Shown here piece after piece: positions 1 to 6,906 of a stretch of 10,142 bases of DNA. Source of the DNA: Chloroflexota bacterium. Its GTDB lineage: Bacteria > Chloroflexota > Dehalococcoidia > GIF9 > UBA5629. The translations under genes were made by a program, and so were the position numbers. The notes beneath the pieces were generated by a model. The model saw nothing but the letters and a program-made list of their open reading frames with translations, had not been told where the DNA came from and did no database searches. The stretch is taken from assembly GCA_026389655.1 (NCBI GenBank), contig JAPLHL010000325.1, forward strand, positions 1 to 10,142, read 5' to 3'. Each line of letters begins with the position of its first letter. Position 1 is the first letter of the stretch.

Positions 1-503
1 CCAGGGTCACACAGGCGTGGGAGAAGAGCCGTTTCATAGACCCTGTTATGCGTGAGGATTTGATGGACTACGGTATCCTGATCGATACACTTGAATGTGC
101 TGTCACATGGGAAAATCTACCGAAAGTACATGAGGACGTGAGGGCAATTATTAAAGCGCGCCCCAAAACGATCTGTATGACGCACCTTTCTCATGCATAT
201 CCACAGGGCGGCAACCTGTATTTTATTTTTGTGGCGAAGATGCGCGATATAAACGAATATCTTGAGCTGCAATATAGTGTGCTTGAAGCTATTTTAAAAG
301 CGGGTGCTGCAATGAGCCACCACCATGGTATCGGCAAACAAACCGCGCCCTGGTTGGAAGAGCAGATCGGCAAGCAGGAACTGGACGTCATACGTGTGCT
401 GCGGAATCACTTTGATCCGCATCACGTGATGAACCCGGGGGGCACACTGGCACTGGATATGACAGATGAACAACGTAATAAACGCTGGGGATTTAGAAAC
501 TAG
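1..503 (+). CDS. FAD-linked oxidase, alkyl-DHAP-synthase-like, C-terminal part (5' end off the window)
   Basis: C-terminal 166 residues of a flavin enzyme of the FAD-linked oxidase C-terminal family. The frame is open from base 3, so the first in-window ATG (base 48) is internal and the real start lies left of the window. Seen: a W-E-K-S-R-F segment, the THLSHAYPQGGNLYF stretch, the histidine triplet in SHHHGIGK, and the closing MNPGGTLAL. In alkylglycerone-phosphate synthases the tyrosine of a SHAY-type motif and the HHHG-G-K motif lie in the active site; these enzymes swap the acyl group of acyl-DHAP for an alkyl chain. The same C-terminal fold occurs in glycolate and D-lactate oxidases, so the substrate is not fixed, but the SHAY plus HHHGIGK combination favours the alkyl-DHAP-synthase-like branch. 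It ends 16 bases before the FGGY kinase start, so the two are probably co-transcribed. Family is well supported; the reaction is inferred. Confidence 0.85.
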   Translation, partial: RVTQAWEKSRFIDPVMREDLMDYGILIDTLECAVTWENLPKVHEDVRAIIKARPKTICMTHLSHAYPQGGNLYFIFVAKMRDINEYLELQYSVLEAILKAGAAMSHHHGIGKQTAPWLEEQIGKQELDVIRVLRNHFDPHHVMNPGGTLALDMTDEQRNKRWGFRN

Positions 504-508
504 ATAAC

Positions 509-514
509 AGGAGG
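509..514 (+). promoter_or_regulatory. Ribosome binding site of the FGGY kinase
   Basis: Perfect AGGAGG core, 5 bases before the ATG at 520 and 5 bases after the stop of the upstream oxidase. It fixes the kinase start and supports translation from a shared message. Confidence 0.8.
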
Positions 515-519
515 CTGGC

Positions 520-2088
520 ATGGCTGAGAATTTACTTTCTATTGATGTGGGGACGCAGAGTGTACGTGCGCTGATTTTCGACCCGCGGGGTACTTTGATA
601 GCAAAAAAGCAAATACCCTATGCGCCCTATGTTTCTGATGCGCCGGGACTGGCAGAACAACAGCCGAAGGTTTTCTGGGATGCGATCTGCCAGGCCTGCC
701 ACGGATTGTGGCAAAAACCGGAAGTGAAAAAGGACAGCATAGCTGCGGTTGCACTTACAACGCAGCGTGGAACTGTAGTCAATGTGGATGAAAATGGTGA
801 GCCGCTGAGGCCGGCCATTATATGGCTAGACCAGAGACGCACTGAAGGTTTGCCTCCACTTAGTGGATTCTGGGGTGCCGCCTTTGCACTGGCAGGGGCA
901 AGCGAAACAGTCGCTTACTTGCAGGCGGAAGCTGAAGTAAATTGGATAGCCACCCATCAACCTGAGATTTGGAAGAAAACACATAAGTACCTTCTGCTCT
1001 CCGGCTATTTGACCTACCTGATGACGGGCAGTTTTGTTGATTCCGTCGGCTGCCAGGTGGGGTATATTCCCTTCGATTATAAAAAACAGCAGTGGGAGGG
1101 AAAGCGCGGTTGGAAGTGGCAGGCAGTGCCGGTCGAACCCAGAATGCTGCCCGATCTGATAACGCAGGCACAGCCGCTGGGGAAAATAACCGCAAAAGCG
1201 GCACAAGATACAGGTATACCTGCCGGGATGACATTAATTGCAGCTGCGGCCGATAAAGCGTGTGAAGTGACCGGGTCTGGTGCGCTTGAACCCCATGTCG
1301 CATGCCTTAGCTATGGAACAACGGCCACCATTAATACCACACATTCCAAGTATATCGAAGTCATTCCGCTGATACCTCCCTATCCATCTGCTGTACCAAT
1401 GTTGTATAACTTCGAGATACAGATATTACGTGGTTATTGGATGGTGAGCTGGTTCAAGCACGAGTTCGGACTGCGGGAAGAGAGGATATCCGCTGAGAAA
1501 GGCGTTGAACCGGAGGTGCTGTTTGATGATTTGTTGAATGCGGTCCCTCCGGGGTCCCAGGGATTGGTACTGCAACCATACTGGTCACCCGGGCTGCGTT
1601 TTCCAGGGCCGGAAGCTCGTGGAGCCATTATAGGCTTTGGAGACGTACATACCAGGGCGCATATATATCGTTCCATTCTGGAGGGGTTGGCCTATTCGTT
1701 ACAGGAAGGCAAGGACCGTACGGAGAAGCGCAGCGGTGTAAAGATAACCGATTTACGTGTTGCCGGAGGGGGAAGCCAGAGCGATGCTGCGATGCAATTG
1801 ACCGCAGACATTTTTGGCATGCCGGCAGCCCGGCCGCACGTATACGAAGCTTCGGGGCTTGGAGCTGCTATCGATGCTGCCGTCGGTGCAAAGATACACG
1901 CCGATTTTAAAACCGCAATTAATGAGATGACGCATCTTGGACGTTCTTTTGACCCGCATCCCGAAACACATGCGATTTATGATCGCCTGTATCACGAGGT
2001 ATACCTGCGAATGTACAATAAGCTGAAGCCTTTTTATAAAGTAATCCGGGAGATATCAGTCGGCAGCTCTCAGGGTAAAGGCTACTAG
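520..2088 (+). CDS. FGGY-family carbohydrate kinase
   Basis: A 522-residue sugar/polyol kinase of the FGGY family (glycerol, xylulose, ribulose and gluconate kinases), close to the usual length of about 500. It should transfer the ATP gamma-phosphate to a hydroxyl of a sugar or polyol in the cytoplasm. Seen: the N-terminal phosphate-binding strand [17 protein letters not shown] (residues 5-21), the [11 protein letters not shown] segment (80-90), IIWLDQRR (100-107), a probable catalytic aspartate D245 in [14 protein letters not shown], the second-domain [11 protein letters not shown] (263-273), and the nucleotide-binding [16 protein letters not shown] (415-430). The start is fixed by AGGAGG at 509-514, 5 bases before ATG. 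It follows the FAD-linked oxidase by 16 bases in an apparent operon. Substrate cannot be read from sequence; the neighbour suggests a polyol, a glycerol-like compound or a ketose such as dihydroxyacetone. The residue 330-380 region ([16 protein letters not shown]) resembles FGGY proteins of unassigned specificity more than classical GlpK, in my judgement. Confidence 0.9.
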   Translation: MAENLLSIDVGTQSVRALIFDPRGTLIAKKQIPYAPYVSDAPGLAEQQPKVFWDAICQACHGLWQKPEVKKDSIAAVALTTQRGTVVNVDENGEPLRPAIIWLDQRRTEGLPPLSGFWGAAFALAGASETVAYLQAEAEVNWIATHQPEIWKKTHKYLLLSGYLTYLMTGSFVDSVGCQVGYIPFDYKKQQWEGKRGWKWQAVPVEPRMLPDLITQAQPLGKITAKAAQDTGIPAGMTLIAAAADKACEVTGSGALEPHVACLSYGTTATINTTHSKYIEVIPLIPPYPSAVPMLYNFEIQILRGYWMVSWFKHEFGLREERISAEKGVEPEVLFDDLLNAVPPGSQGLVLQPYWSPGLRFPGPEARGAIIGFGDVHTRAHIYRSILEGLAYSLQEGKDRTEKRSGVKITDLRVAGGGSQSDAAMQLTADIFGMPAARPHVYEASGLGAAIDAAVGAKIHADFKTAINEMTHLGRSFDPHPETHAIYDRLYHEVYLRMYNKLKPFYKVIREISVGSSQGKGY

Positions 2089-2109
2089 ATTACGCCCCTG
2101 TGTAAAATA

Positions 2110-3249
2110 TCATGCAATTTTCCAGGAGAACAAAATGACCAGCATGATAATGATAATTGCCATGCCAACATGGCCCCAGGCACGCAAGTTGGACATTGTC
2201 CTGTCAATATCGGCGAATTTTCTATCAATTACGCCTTTTTGATATTGGGACGTGAATACGGCCGCCGGTATCATAAGGCCGTAGCGTATTACAGTAAAAA
2301 GTATGAAAAACTCCGGCAGCAATCTGGCTGCCACGCCGAAGCCTGAAGCTATAATGAACTCCCCTCCCCATACCAGGCTGATCGCCATGTTAGGTTGGAT
2401 GAACATGCTGTTTCCCCAAAGTTTCCTAATAAATCCCCATTTGGAGTATTCCGCGCAAAAGGGCAGTTTGACCATCGGTGTCAAAGAGACGAACCATAAA
2501 AGACCCATGAACAGCGATCCGATGACGGAACCCCAGGCAAGGAACGGTGTGAGGCCCAAGACGGGACCCAACAAACAGGCGGCAAGGAAGAATGCCCAAC
2601 TGACAATCTCCGGCCAGACAGGACGGTTATAGATAATCCGGTATAGAACTATAAGCGTCATTAATATCAAGGGAATGCCTGCAGCCAGCCAGGGGCTGAC
2701 GCTTTTTATATCGAACAGTATCCAAAATATCGTCCAGGGCACAAAAAGGAGAGTCATCCATGCCATACCGCTTAAAGGAAGCGGACCTGCGGGGCGCTTG
2801 CCTGCCTGCGTTAACCCGTCAGATATTGTCGACCTGCGGAATACCTGGAACAGAGGGCCTTTTGCAGGTAAGGACATATCGTAAATCGCAAAATCGTGCC
2901 GTTCCTTGAAAAGTTCTCCCATTTTAAGAAGGAGGCTGGTATCGCCTTCAACTTTATATTGTCCTTTGAGAAGAGCATCCTGGCCGGACAATTCTCCATT
3001 GGCAATTTGCATCCATACTTCCGAGGGCGCGTTTATGCGGAGCGTGGGTTCCAGTGCCGTGCCGCGATGAAAGGTACAATCCCCGGAATTTATAACAAGG
3101 TGGTAAATACCCGGTTCCCGGCCGCTGAAGTAAAACTGGATTACGGCCTTTAAATCTGCAGCAGCTTCACGGTTAAAGGCAAGCGGCATGCCTTCTACCA
3201 TTTGCCTGGCTGTAGGATTTCGCGGCACGGAAGATTTATCTAAACTCAT
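2110..3249 (-). CDS. SCP2 domain fused to a multi-pass membrane protein
   Basis: A 379-residue protein in two parts. Residues about 17-112 form an SCP2 (sterol carrier protein 2) domain: AVIQFYFSGREPGIYHLVI, a polar strand, INAPSEVWMQIANGELSG, then LLKGQYKVEGDTSLLLKMGELF. This family forms a hydrophobic pocket that binds lipids or acyl-CoA-like ligands. A linker (about 113-157) leads to roughly six or seven hydrophobic segments near 158-178, 184-205, 213-230, 232-255, 285-302, 309-332 and 358-377. I do not recognise the membrane part; no transporter or enzyme motif was seen. There is no signal peptide, so the SCP2 domain is probably cytoplasmic. The start is supported by AGGAG at 3258-3262, 8 bases before ATG. 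The gene lies 15 bases after the flavoprotein-SCP2 gene and is the last of the tetR operon. Its stop lies 21 bases from the convergent kinase stop, with no obvious terminator between. Function is inferred as handling of a lipid-like molecule at the membrane. Confidence 0.8.
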   Translation of the reverse strand: MSLDKSSVPRNPTARQMVEGMPLAFNREAAADLKAVIQFYFSGREPGIYHLVINSGDCTFHRGTALEPTLRINAPSEVWMQIANGELSGQDALLKGQYKVEGDTSLLLKMGELFKERHDFAIYDMSLPAKGPLFQVFRRSTISDGLTQAGKRPAGPLPLSGMAWMTLLFVPWTIFWILFDIKSVSPWLAAGIPLILMTLIVLYRIIYNRPVWPEIVSWAFFLAACLLGPVLGLTPFLAWGSVIGSLFMGLLWFVSLTPMVKLPFCAEYSKWGFIRKLWGNSMFIQPNMAISLVWGGEFIIASGFGVAARLLPEFFILFTVIRYGLMIPAAVFTSQYQKGVIDRKFADIDRTMSNLRAWGHVGMAIIIIMLVILFSWKIA

Positions 3250-3264
3250 TGTGTGTACTCCTGT

Positions 3265-4311
3265 CTAATCTCGACTAAAAACTATCATGAGGGACATGTC
3301 TCCCTGGACCTTGTATTTCCCGTCCATCATCGATTTAGCGCCGTCGGCTTTGCCTTCTATGATATCGGCCCAGACTTCAAAGGGCGTGTCAATGACACAG
3401 TCCGCTTTTAGAGCTTTTCCTTCGGCAGCCTGAATGTCTCCTTTGCCGATGGTGAAATAGCAGGCGCCCGGCTTCTCTCCGGAGAAATTGAATTGCAGGG
3501 TACCTGCCTTTTCTCCGGCCTTTAAAGGGTTGAATGCGAATACCAGCATCGCCATCAGTGTCTCGATGGAGTTGGGCCGAATTCCTGCCCCCTTTCTCGA
3601 AGCTTCGGCCATTGTCGTGTGCCTATCGATCATCGCCTGCCAAGCGAGATTGGACATAGTTGCCATCATCTCGGGACTTGTGATCGGCTGCATAATACGG
3701 TCCATGGTCCGCTTAGATACGGACCGGTTTTCCACAATCTCAACTCCGGCCTGTTCCATGGCCTCCAGGATATCGAACCTTTTTCCCGAGCTTATCATTG
3801 CTTCAGCGGCCGGCCTGTATATCTCCGCCAGCAGCCCGCTGCCCATTACTTTTTTCGCCCAAAAGGATAGTTGATCAAAGACCGAATTATCGGGAAATCC
3901 TGCGACGGAAATCAAAATGCTGTCGGGGCGTTTGCTGCGCAATGGATGCCTTGTGATGCCATCTTTGCGTTGCAGGTAAGGCATAAGCACCGGCAGGGTC
4001 CGCTCAATAAAGGTTTTCATCTGGGCATTAATCAGATAGTGGTATAGCGGCGAAGCATAGAATACTATATCGGCTGCCAGCCATTTGGGGAACAGTTCCA
4101 ATGCCATTTCGTCCTTGTGCATACAGACACCCGGAGTTTTAGTCCAGCAGGTGTAGCAACCGGTGCAGTAATTGATCTTTTTCTGCCTCAGGTTAACTAC
4201 CTCAACTTCAGCGCCTGCTTTTTGCAGACCTTTGACAAAATGTGTAAGAAGGAGCTCGGTTTTGCTTTGCCCGGCACCCCGGGGGCTTGAATTGAGAGCG
4301 AGTATTTTCAT
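3265..4311 (-). CDS. Flavodoxin-fold NAD(P)H:FMN reductase / iron-sulfur-flavoprotein-like domain fused to an SCP2 domain
   Basis: A 348-residue fusion. Residues 1 to about 195 are a flavodoxin-like FMN-binding domain of the NADPH-dependent FMN reductase family: strand-loop MKILALNSSPRGAGQSK (phosphate loop for FMN), then IVFYASPLYHYLINAQMKTFIER (the P-[LV]-Y-x(4)-A-Q-[ML]-K type motif). Between them is C-x2-C-x2-C-x7-C (C49, C52, C55, C63). This spacing fits the compact cysteine motif that holds a 4Fe-4S cluster in archaeal iron-sulfur flavoprotein (Isf), but many relatives carry similar cysteines with no proven cluster. Residues about 247-345 are an SCP2 domain: TLQFNFSGEKPGACYFTIG, then IDTPFEVWADIIEGKADGAKSMM and GKYKVQGDMSLM. 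The SCP2 domain ends soon after, lacking the last hydrophobic turn seen in the neighbouring protein. The start overlaps the tetR stop by one base (TAATG) with AGGAGGT 5 bases upstream. Likely a soluble redox protein; electron donor and substrate are unknown. Confidence 0.88.
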   Translation of the reverse strand: MKILALNSSPRGAGQSKTELLLTHFVKGLQKAGAEVEVVNLRQKKINYCTGCYTCWTKTPGVCMHKDEMALELFPKWLAADIVFYASPLYHYLINAQMKTFIERTLPVLMPYLQRKDGITRHPLRSKRPDSILISVAGFPDNSVFDQLSFWAKKVMGSGLLAEIYRPAAEAMISSGKRFDILEAMEQAGVEIVENRSVSKRTMDRIMQPITSPEMMATMSNLAWQAMIDRHTTMAEASRKGAGIRPNSIETLMAMLVFAFNPLKAGEKAGTLQFNFSGEKPGACYFTIGKGDIQAAEGKALKADCVIDTPFEVWADIIEGKADGAKSMMDGKYKVQGDMSLMIVFSRD

Positions 4312-4991
4312 TATGGACCTCCTGAAATATCCTTCTTCCTCTTTATTTCACCTTCGATGACAAATCGTCCGGTTTCATGGATTGAATCGCTAATAAAGTT
4401 CTCATCACTATTAATAAGTAGATTATTGTTGACCAGGAAAGCGAGTCCATGAGTAAAGATCCACATCTTTGTCAGTATGCTTTCAAGTTGATGCTCATCG
4501 AGACCGCTCACAGCCGGGTCAGTCTTCATTCTGGTAAGGAGTCGGCTAAAGGCAATTTCATTCAACGCCCCGCCCGATTTACCCGAGCCCTGTTTCCCTC
4601 CGATAAATAGAAGTCGAAACAGGTCCTTATCAGTTTCCTTACCTGATCTGCCGGCCCTGCCATGCCGTCGCCTGCCTTCACTTACCATAAAGAGAAAGCG
4701 GAAAAGGTTTTGCTCGTTCCTGGCGAATAAAACGTAACCGAGTCCCATATCCAGGAAGGGCTGACCGGTGGAAGATGTTGTCTGATAAGTAAGCATAAGA
4801 TCGATGGCTTTTTCCTCCAGGTCATTGACCAGCGTCTTCATCGACTTAAGATATGAATATACCGGCATTGTGGAGCATTTCAATTCCCTGGCCAGGGAGC
4901 GCGCCGAAAGCTTATCGCGGCCTTTATCCCTGATAATCCGGAAAGCGGCATCGACAAACATATCCTTTGTGAAAAGATTTTTACGCGGCAT
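4311..4991 (-). CDS. TetR/AcrR-family transcriptional regulator
   Basis: A 226-residue repressor-type regulator. Residues 8-54 are the DNA-binding domain, with the helix-turn-helix in LSARSLARELKCSTMPVYSYLKSMKTL (28-54). The C-terminal ligand and dimer domain contains a W-x3-HG motif (WIFTHGLAFLV), typical of the TetR C-terminal WHG subfamily. Between them is a short basic, glycine-rich stretch near residues 105-120 (EGRRRHGRAGRSGK). The reading frame extends to an ATG at 5051, but that codon overlaps the -35 box and its leader would span the promoter. The ATG at 4991 has AAGGA 8 bases upstream and gives a TetR-like N-terminus (MPRKNLFTKDMFVDAAFRII), so it is chosen. It is the first gene of the operon and is probably autoregulated through the palindrome at 5018-5047. 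The inducer is unknown; a hydrophobic compound is a guess from the SCP2 partners. Confidence 0.92.
   Translation of the reverse strand: MPRKNLFTKDMFVDAAFRIIRDKGRDKLSARSLARELKCSTMPVYSYLKSMKTLVNDLEEKAIDLMLTYQTTSSTGQPFLDMGLGYVLFARNEQNLFRFLFMVSEGRRRHGRAGRSGKETDKDLFRLLFIGGKQGSGKSGGALNEIAFSRLLTRMKTDPAVSGLDEHQLESILTKMWIFTHGLAFLVNNNLLINSDENFISDSIHETGRFVIEGEIKRKKDISGGP
4317..4323 (-). promoter_or_regulatory. Strong ribosome binding site of the flavoprotein-SCP2 gene inside the tetR 3' end
   Basis: AGGAGGT on the minus strand, 5 bases before the ATG and inside the last codons of tetR. With the TAATG stop-start overlap it suggests both independent high-level initiation and translational coupling, so the reductase may be made in excess over the regulator. 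Confidence 0.7.
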
Positions 4992-4997
4992 ATTAGT

Positions 4998-5004
4998 TTT
5001 CCTT
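4998..5004 (-). promoter_or_regulatory. Ribosome binding site that decides the tetR start
   Basis: AAGGAAA on the minus strand, with the AAGGA core (5000-5004) 8 bases before the ATG at 4989-4991. It favours the downstream start over the in-frame ATG at 5051. Confidence 0.6.
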
Positions 5005-5005
5005 T

Positions 5006-5045
5006 TGTAATATAACGCATGTAATATAACATATGTTATATTACA
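5006..5045. repeat. Three copies of an 11-bp half-site (TGTAATATAAC)
   Basis: Two direct copies (5006-5016, 5020-5030) and one inverted copy (5035-5045). The last two form the palindromic operator. The first lies around the predicted transcription start and could hold a second regulator dimer or strengthen repression. Confidence 0.75.
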
Positions 5046-5047
5046 TG
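5018..5047. promoter_or_regulatory. Perfect 30-bp palindromic operator, probable TetR binding site
   Basis: Every base from 5018 to 5047 pairs with its mirror about the axis between 5032 and 5033; the arm is CATGTAATATAACAT. Symmetry breaks at 5017/5048. The core half-site TGTAATATAAC appears at 5020-5030, as its inverse at 5035-5045, and as an extra direct copy at 5006-5016, 14 bases from the first. The palindrome covers the whole spacer, the whole -10 box and the last two bases of the -35 box of the tetR promoter. Long palindromes between promoter boxes just upstream of tetR genes are the usual arrangement for TetR-family autorepression. Binding by this TetR is inferred. Confidence 0.8.
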
Positions 5048-5051
5048 TCAA
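5023..5051 (-). promoter_or_regulatory. Sigma-70/sigma-A-type promoter of the tetR operon
   Basis: Minus strand: TTGACA (5046-5051, perfect -35), a 17-base spacer (5029-5045), then TATATT (5023-5028, one mismatch to TATAAT). The predicted transcription start is near 5016, giving a 5' leader of roughly 25 bases before the ATG at 4991. The palindrome makes TATATT occur on the other strand too (5037-5042), but the base run 17 upstream of it (AACGCA) is not a -35 box, so the promoter should fire mainly leftward. Confidence 0.75.
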
Positions 5052-5085
5052 TGGGGCATGAAGTGCAGATTCTATTATCGATTAT

Positions 5086-6339
5086 TTACGTATGTAGCCG
5101 CCCGGTCATTTGGGCGGGTTTAATTATGAGGGTCAAGATTGATGCTGCAATCAGGCCAACAGTGACTGAAATGAATGATGCCTGATAAGTGCCTGTGATA
5201 TCGAAAACGAGACCAGCCAGCCAGGGGCCGACGCCGAAGCCTATTCCATCGGATACCATCAACGCCCCGAAAATCGATCCAAGCGCTTTTGCGCCGAAAA
5301 CCTGCCTTGTTATGCGTACCATCATCGTTACGAACCCGCTGTATATAAAACCGTATATGCAGGCGAATAAATAGAATGTCCATTCGTCTTTGTGAAAGGC
5401 TATCCATGTTGTGATACATGCCAGCATAAGCAAGCAAAAAACGATAACCGGTTTGATCCCGAGTTTGTCCGAGACCAGTCCTGAGGCAAGGCGCCCTCCA
5501 ATGCCGAATATGCCGATCAGGGTGAGCAGGGTTGCTGCCTGGACAGGTGTCATTCCCGAGTCTATGGCGTAAGGGATAATGTGCAGCATGACCAGACCCA
5601 GGCTGAGGAGGAAGAATAAGAAGACTAGAAAAAGCATCCAGAACTGAGGGGTATGCAATGCTTCGGAAACAGATAGGCCTGTATCAGCGCTGTCATCTGG
5701 GGATGGCCCTATGCTTAAGGAATCCTGTCCGTGGCTATTGGCGGATAAATTTTGTGTTTCGGCTATTGTGGGCCTGCGCATCAATAGTGCCAAAGGTATG
5801 CAAATCGCTCCTACGGCTATGCCGGCCAGGAGAAAAGTGGTACGCCATCCAAGGGCGGATATCAGATAAGTTATTAATAATGGAATTACTGCTGTACCAA
5901 GGCTGATGCCCAGGGTGGCTACTCCGACTGCCAGCCCCTGTCTCCTTGTGAACCACAGCGCTACCAGAGAGACGGGAATGGCAAAAGAAGCGCTGATGCT
6001 GAGCCCGATGAAAAGGCCGTCGAATATATAAAGCTGCCACAGGCTCTGGATTTGAGAGCTTAGTAGCAGCCCGATGCAGAGAAAGCCTGTGGAGACCGTC
6101 AGCACCCATTTATAGCCGTAGCGGTCGGCCAGCATACCGGTAATAGGCAAGGTGACGGCATAAGTAATGCCTGCAACAAGGACCACCCCTGCAGCAAGTC
6201 CCCTTGACCAACCGAACTCGTTGACGAGGGGAAGAAAAAACACTCCGTAGCTGTAGTTTACGCCGCATGTGATAAAAGTTATCAAAAATGCGGCGATTAC
6301 GATTATCCAGCCGTAGGCAATATTTACCCTGCTGCTCAT
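5086..6339 (-). CDS. MFS transporter, monocarboxylate/oxalate-formate-antiporter-like
   Basis: A 417-residue inner-membrane carrier with 12 predicted hydrophobic segments in two halves, split by a hydrophilic loop at about 189-225 (NSHGQDSLSIGPSPDDSADT). Seen: N-terminal YGWIIVIAAFLITFITCGVNYSYGVFF, typical of the oxalate:formate-antiporter/monocarboxylate-porter type of MFS; motif A G-x-L-A-D-R-x-G in GMLADRYGYKWV (68-79); and its second-half counterpart GRLASGLVSDKLGIKPV (282-298). The length is normal for the family. The likely role is transport of a small organic anion, but the substrate cannot be assigned. ATG overlaps the GNAT stop by 4 bases (ATGA), with no strong Shine-Dalgarno, so translation is probably coupled. 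It ends 34 bases before the -35 box of the tetR operon; with no clear terminator, read-through into that operon is possible. Confidence 0.88.
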   Translation of the reverse strand: MSSRVNIAYGWIIVIAAFLITFITCGVNYSYGVFFLPLVNEFGWSRGLAAGVVLVAGITYAVTLPITGMLADRYGYKWVLTVSTGFLCIGLLLSSQIQSLWQLYIFDGLFIGLSISASFAIPVSLVALWFTRRQGLAVGVATLGISLGTAVIPLLITYLISALGWRTTFLLAGIAVGAICIPLALLMRRPTIAETQNLSANSHGQDSLSIGPSPDDSADTGLSVSEALHTPQFWMLFLVFLFFLLSLGLVMLHIIPYAIDSGMTPVQAATLLTLIGIFGIGGRLASGLVSDKLGIKPVIVFCLLMLACITTWIAFHKDEWTFYLFACIYGFIYSGFVTMMVRITRQVFGAKALGSIFGALMVSDGIGFGVGPWLAGLVFDITGTYQASFISVTVGLIAASILTLIIKPAQMTGRLHT

Positions 6340-6815
6340 TTAGTAATCTGGCTGATATCTTTAATAAAGACCACGCGATCCTTGCCGGGGCCTGAATAGT
6401 CCTTTATCACAGGTATACCATCGATGTTGTCTTCCCCGGTCGGCATCATCCCTATACTTTTATGAAAGGCGATTGAAAGGGAATTGACCGGGCTTGTAAT
6501 TGCTTTTAACTTAGTGCATCCTTGCGCCAGGGCAAAACTGGTAAAATGATCATACAGATGCCGTGCAAGGCCTTGTTTCCTGTATCCCAGCCTCACTGAC
6601 AGTAATTGTACATATCCAACTGAAGAGGTCTGTGACAAAAAACCGAAGAGATAGGCTATTACTCTGTTGCCGTCCCTGATAACAAAAGCGGAATTACCGA
6701 ACTCGTTAATCAGCGTTGGGTGGTGAAGAGCAAGTGTGCGGTCACTGTCCCAGAACTCCTTGAATTCGGTTAGAATCTGGTCGAAATCCTGTTTAGTGCA
6801 ATTAGTAATTTTCAT
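6336..6815 (-). CDS. GNAT-family N-acetyltransferase
   Basis: A 159-residue protein of the Gcn5-related acetyltransferase fold, which moves an acetyl group from acetyl-CoA to an amine. Seen: motif A, YVQLLSVRLGYRKQGLARHLYDHF, with the R-K-Q-G-L-A pyrophosphate loop (79-84); and motif B, SPVNSLSIAFHKSIGM (108-123), with the conserved N, F-H and G. The frame stays open to 6968, but that start would overlap the end of the diguanylate cyclase, and its first 51 residues look unlike a GNAT. Starting at 6815 (MKITNCTKQDF) gives the usual fold from its first strand. The Shine-Dalgarno is poor; ATG at 6827 is an alternative adding four residues. The acceptor is unknown. Overlap with the MFS gene suggests a two-gene unit, possibly acetylating the transported compound or a toxic analogue. 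Confidence 0.82.
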   Translation of the reverse strand: MKITNCTKQDFDQILTEFKEFWDSDRTLALHHPTLINEFGNSAFVIRDGNRVIAYLFGFLSQTSSVGYVQLLSVRLGYRKQGLARHLYDHFTSFALAQGCTKLKAITSPVNSLSIAFHKSIGMMPTGEDNIDGIPVIKDYSGPGKDRVVFIKDISQITK

Positions 6816-6906
6816 GGATAAGATCATTGAGAGCTGAATTTTATGGATCAGTATACCTGATAAACCGAGCGAATAAAACGGCGTCGAACGAGTGACCTGG
6901 ACTCGC

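Noticed and set aside
860..1303. Long open frame (147 codons) on the minus strand inside the kinase gene
   Set aside because: It is antisense to a clear FGGY kinase and shows no family motif; it is a shadow of the real frame. The same applies to the 126-codon frame at 826-1206 and the plus-strand frames at 3488-3874 and 7538-7933.
2089..2109. Possible bidirectional terminator between the convergent kinase and SCP2-membrane genes
   Set aside because: The 21 bases contain no inverted repeat or T-run; termination, if any, must involve coding ends or Rho.
5098..5117. GC-rich inverted repeat CCGCCC / GGGCGG with an 8-base loop, near the end of the MFS gene
   Set aside because: It lies in the coding sequence and is not followed by a T-run on the minus strand. 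On the plus strand only a broken T-rich run follows and no plus-strand gene is there to terminate.
6850..6855. TATACT as a -10 box for the GNAT gene
   Set aside because: The hexamer is fair and well placed 34 bases before the ATG, but the region 17-18 bases upstream has only two matches to TTGACA.
6889..6905. Stem-loop CGAGT / ACTCG between the cyclase and the GNAT gene
   Set aside because: The stem is only 5 bp and no T-run follows it on the minus strand, so it does not support a terminator.
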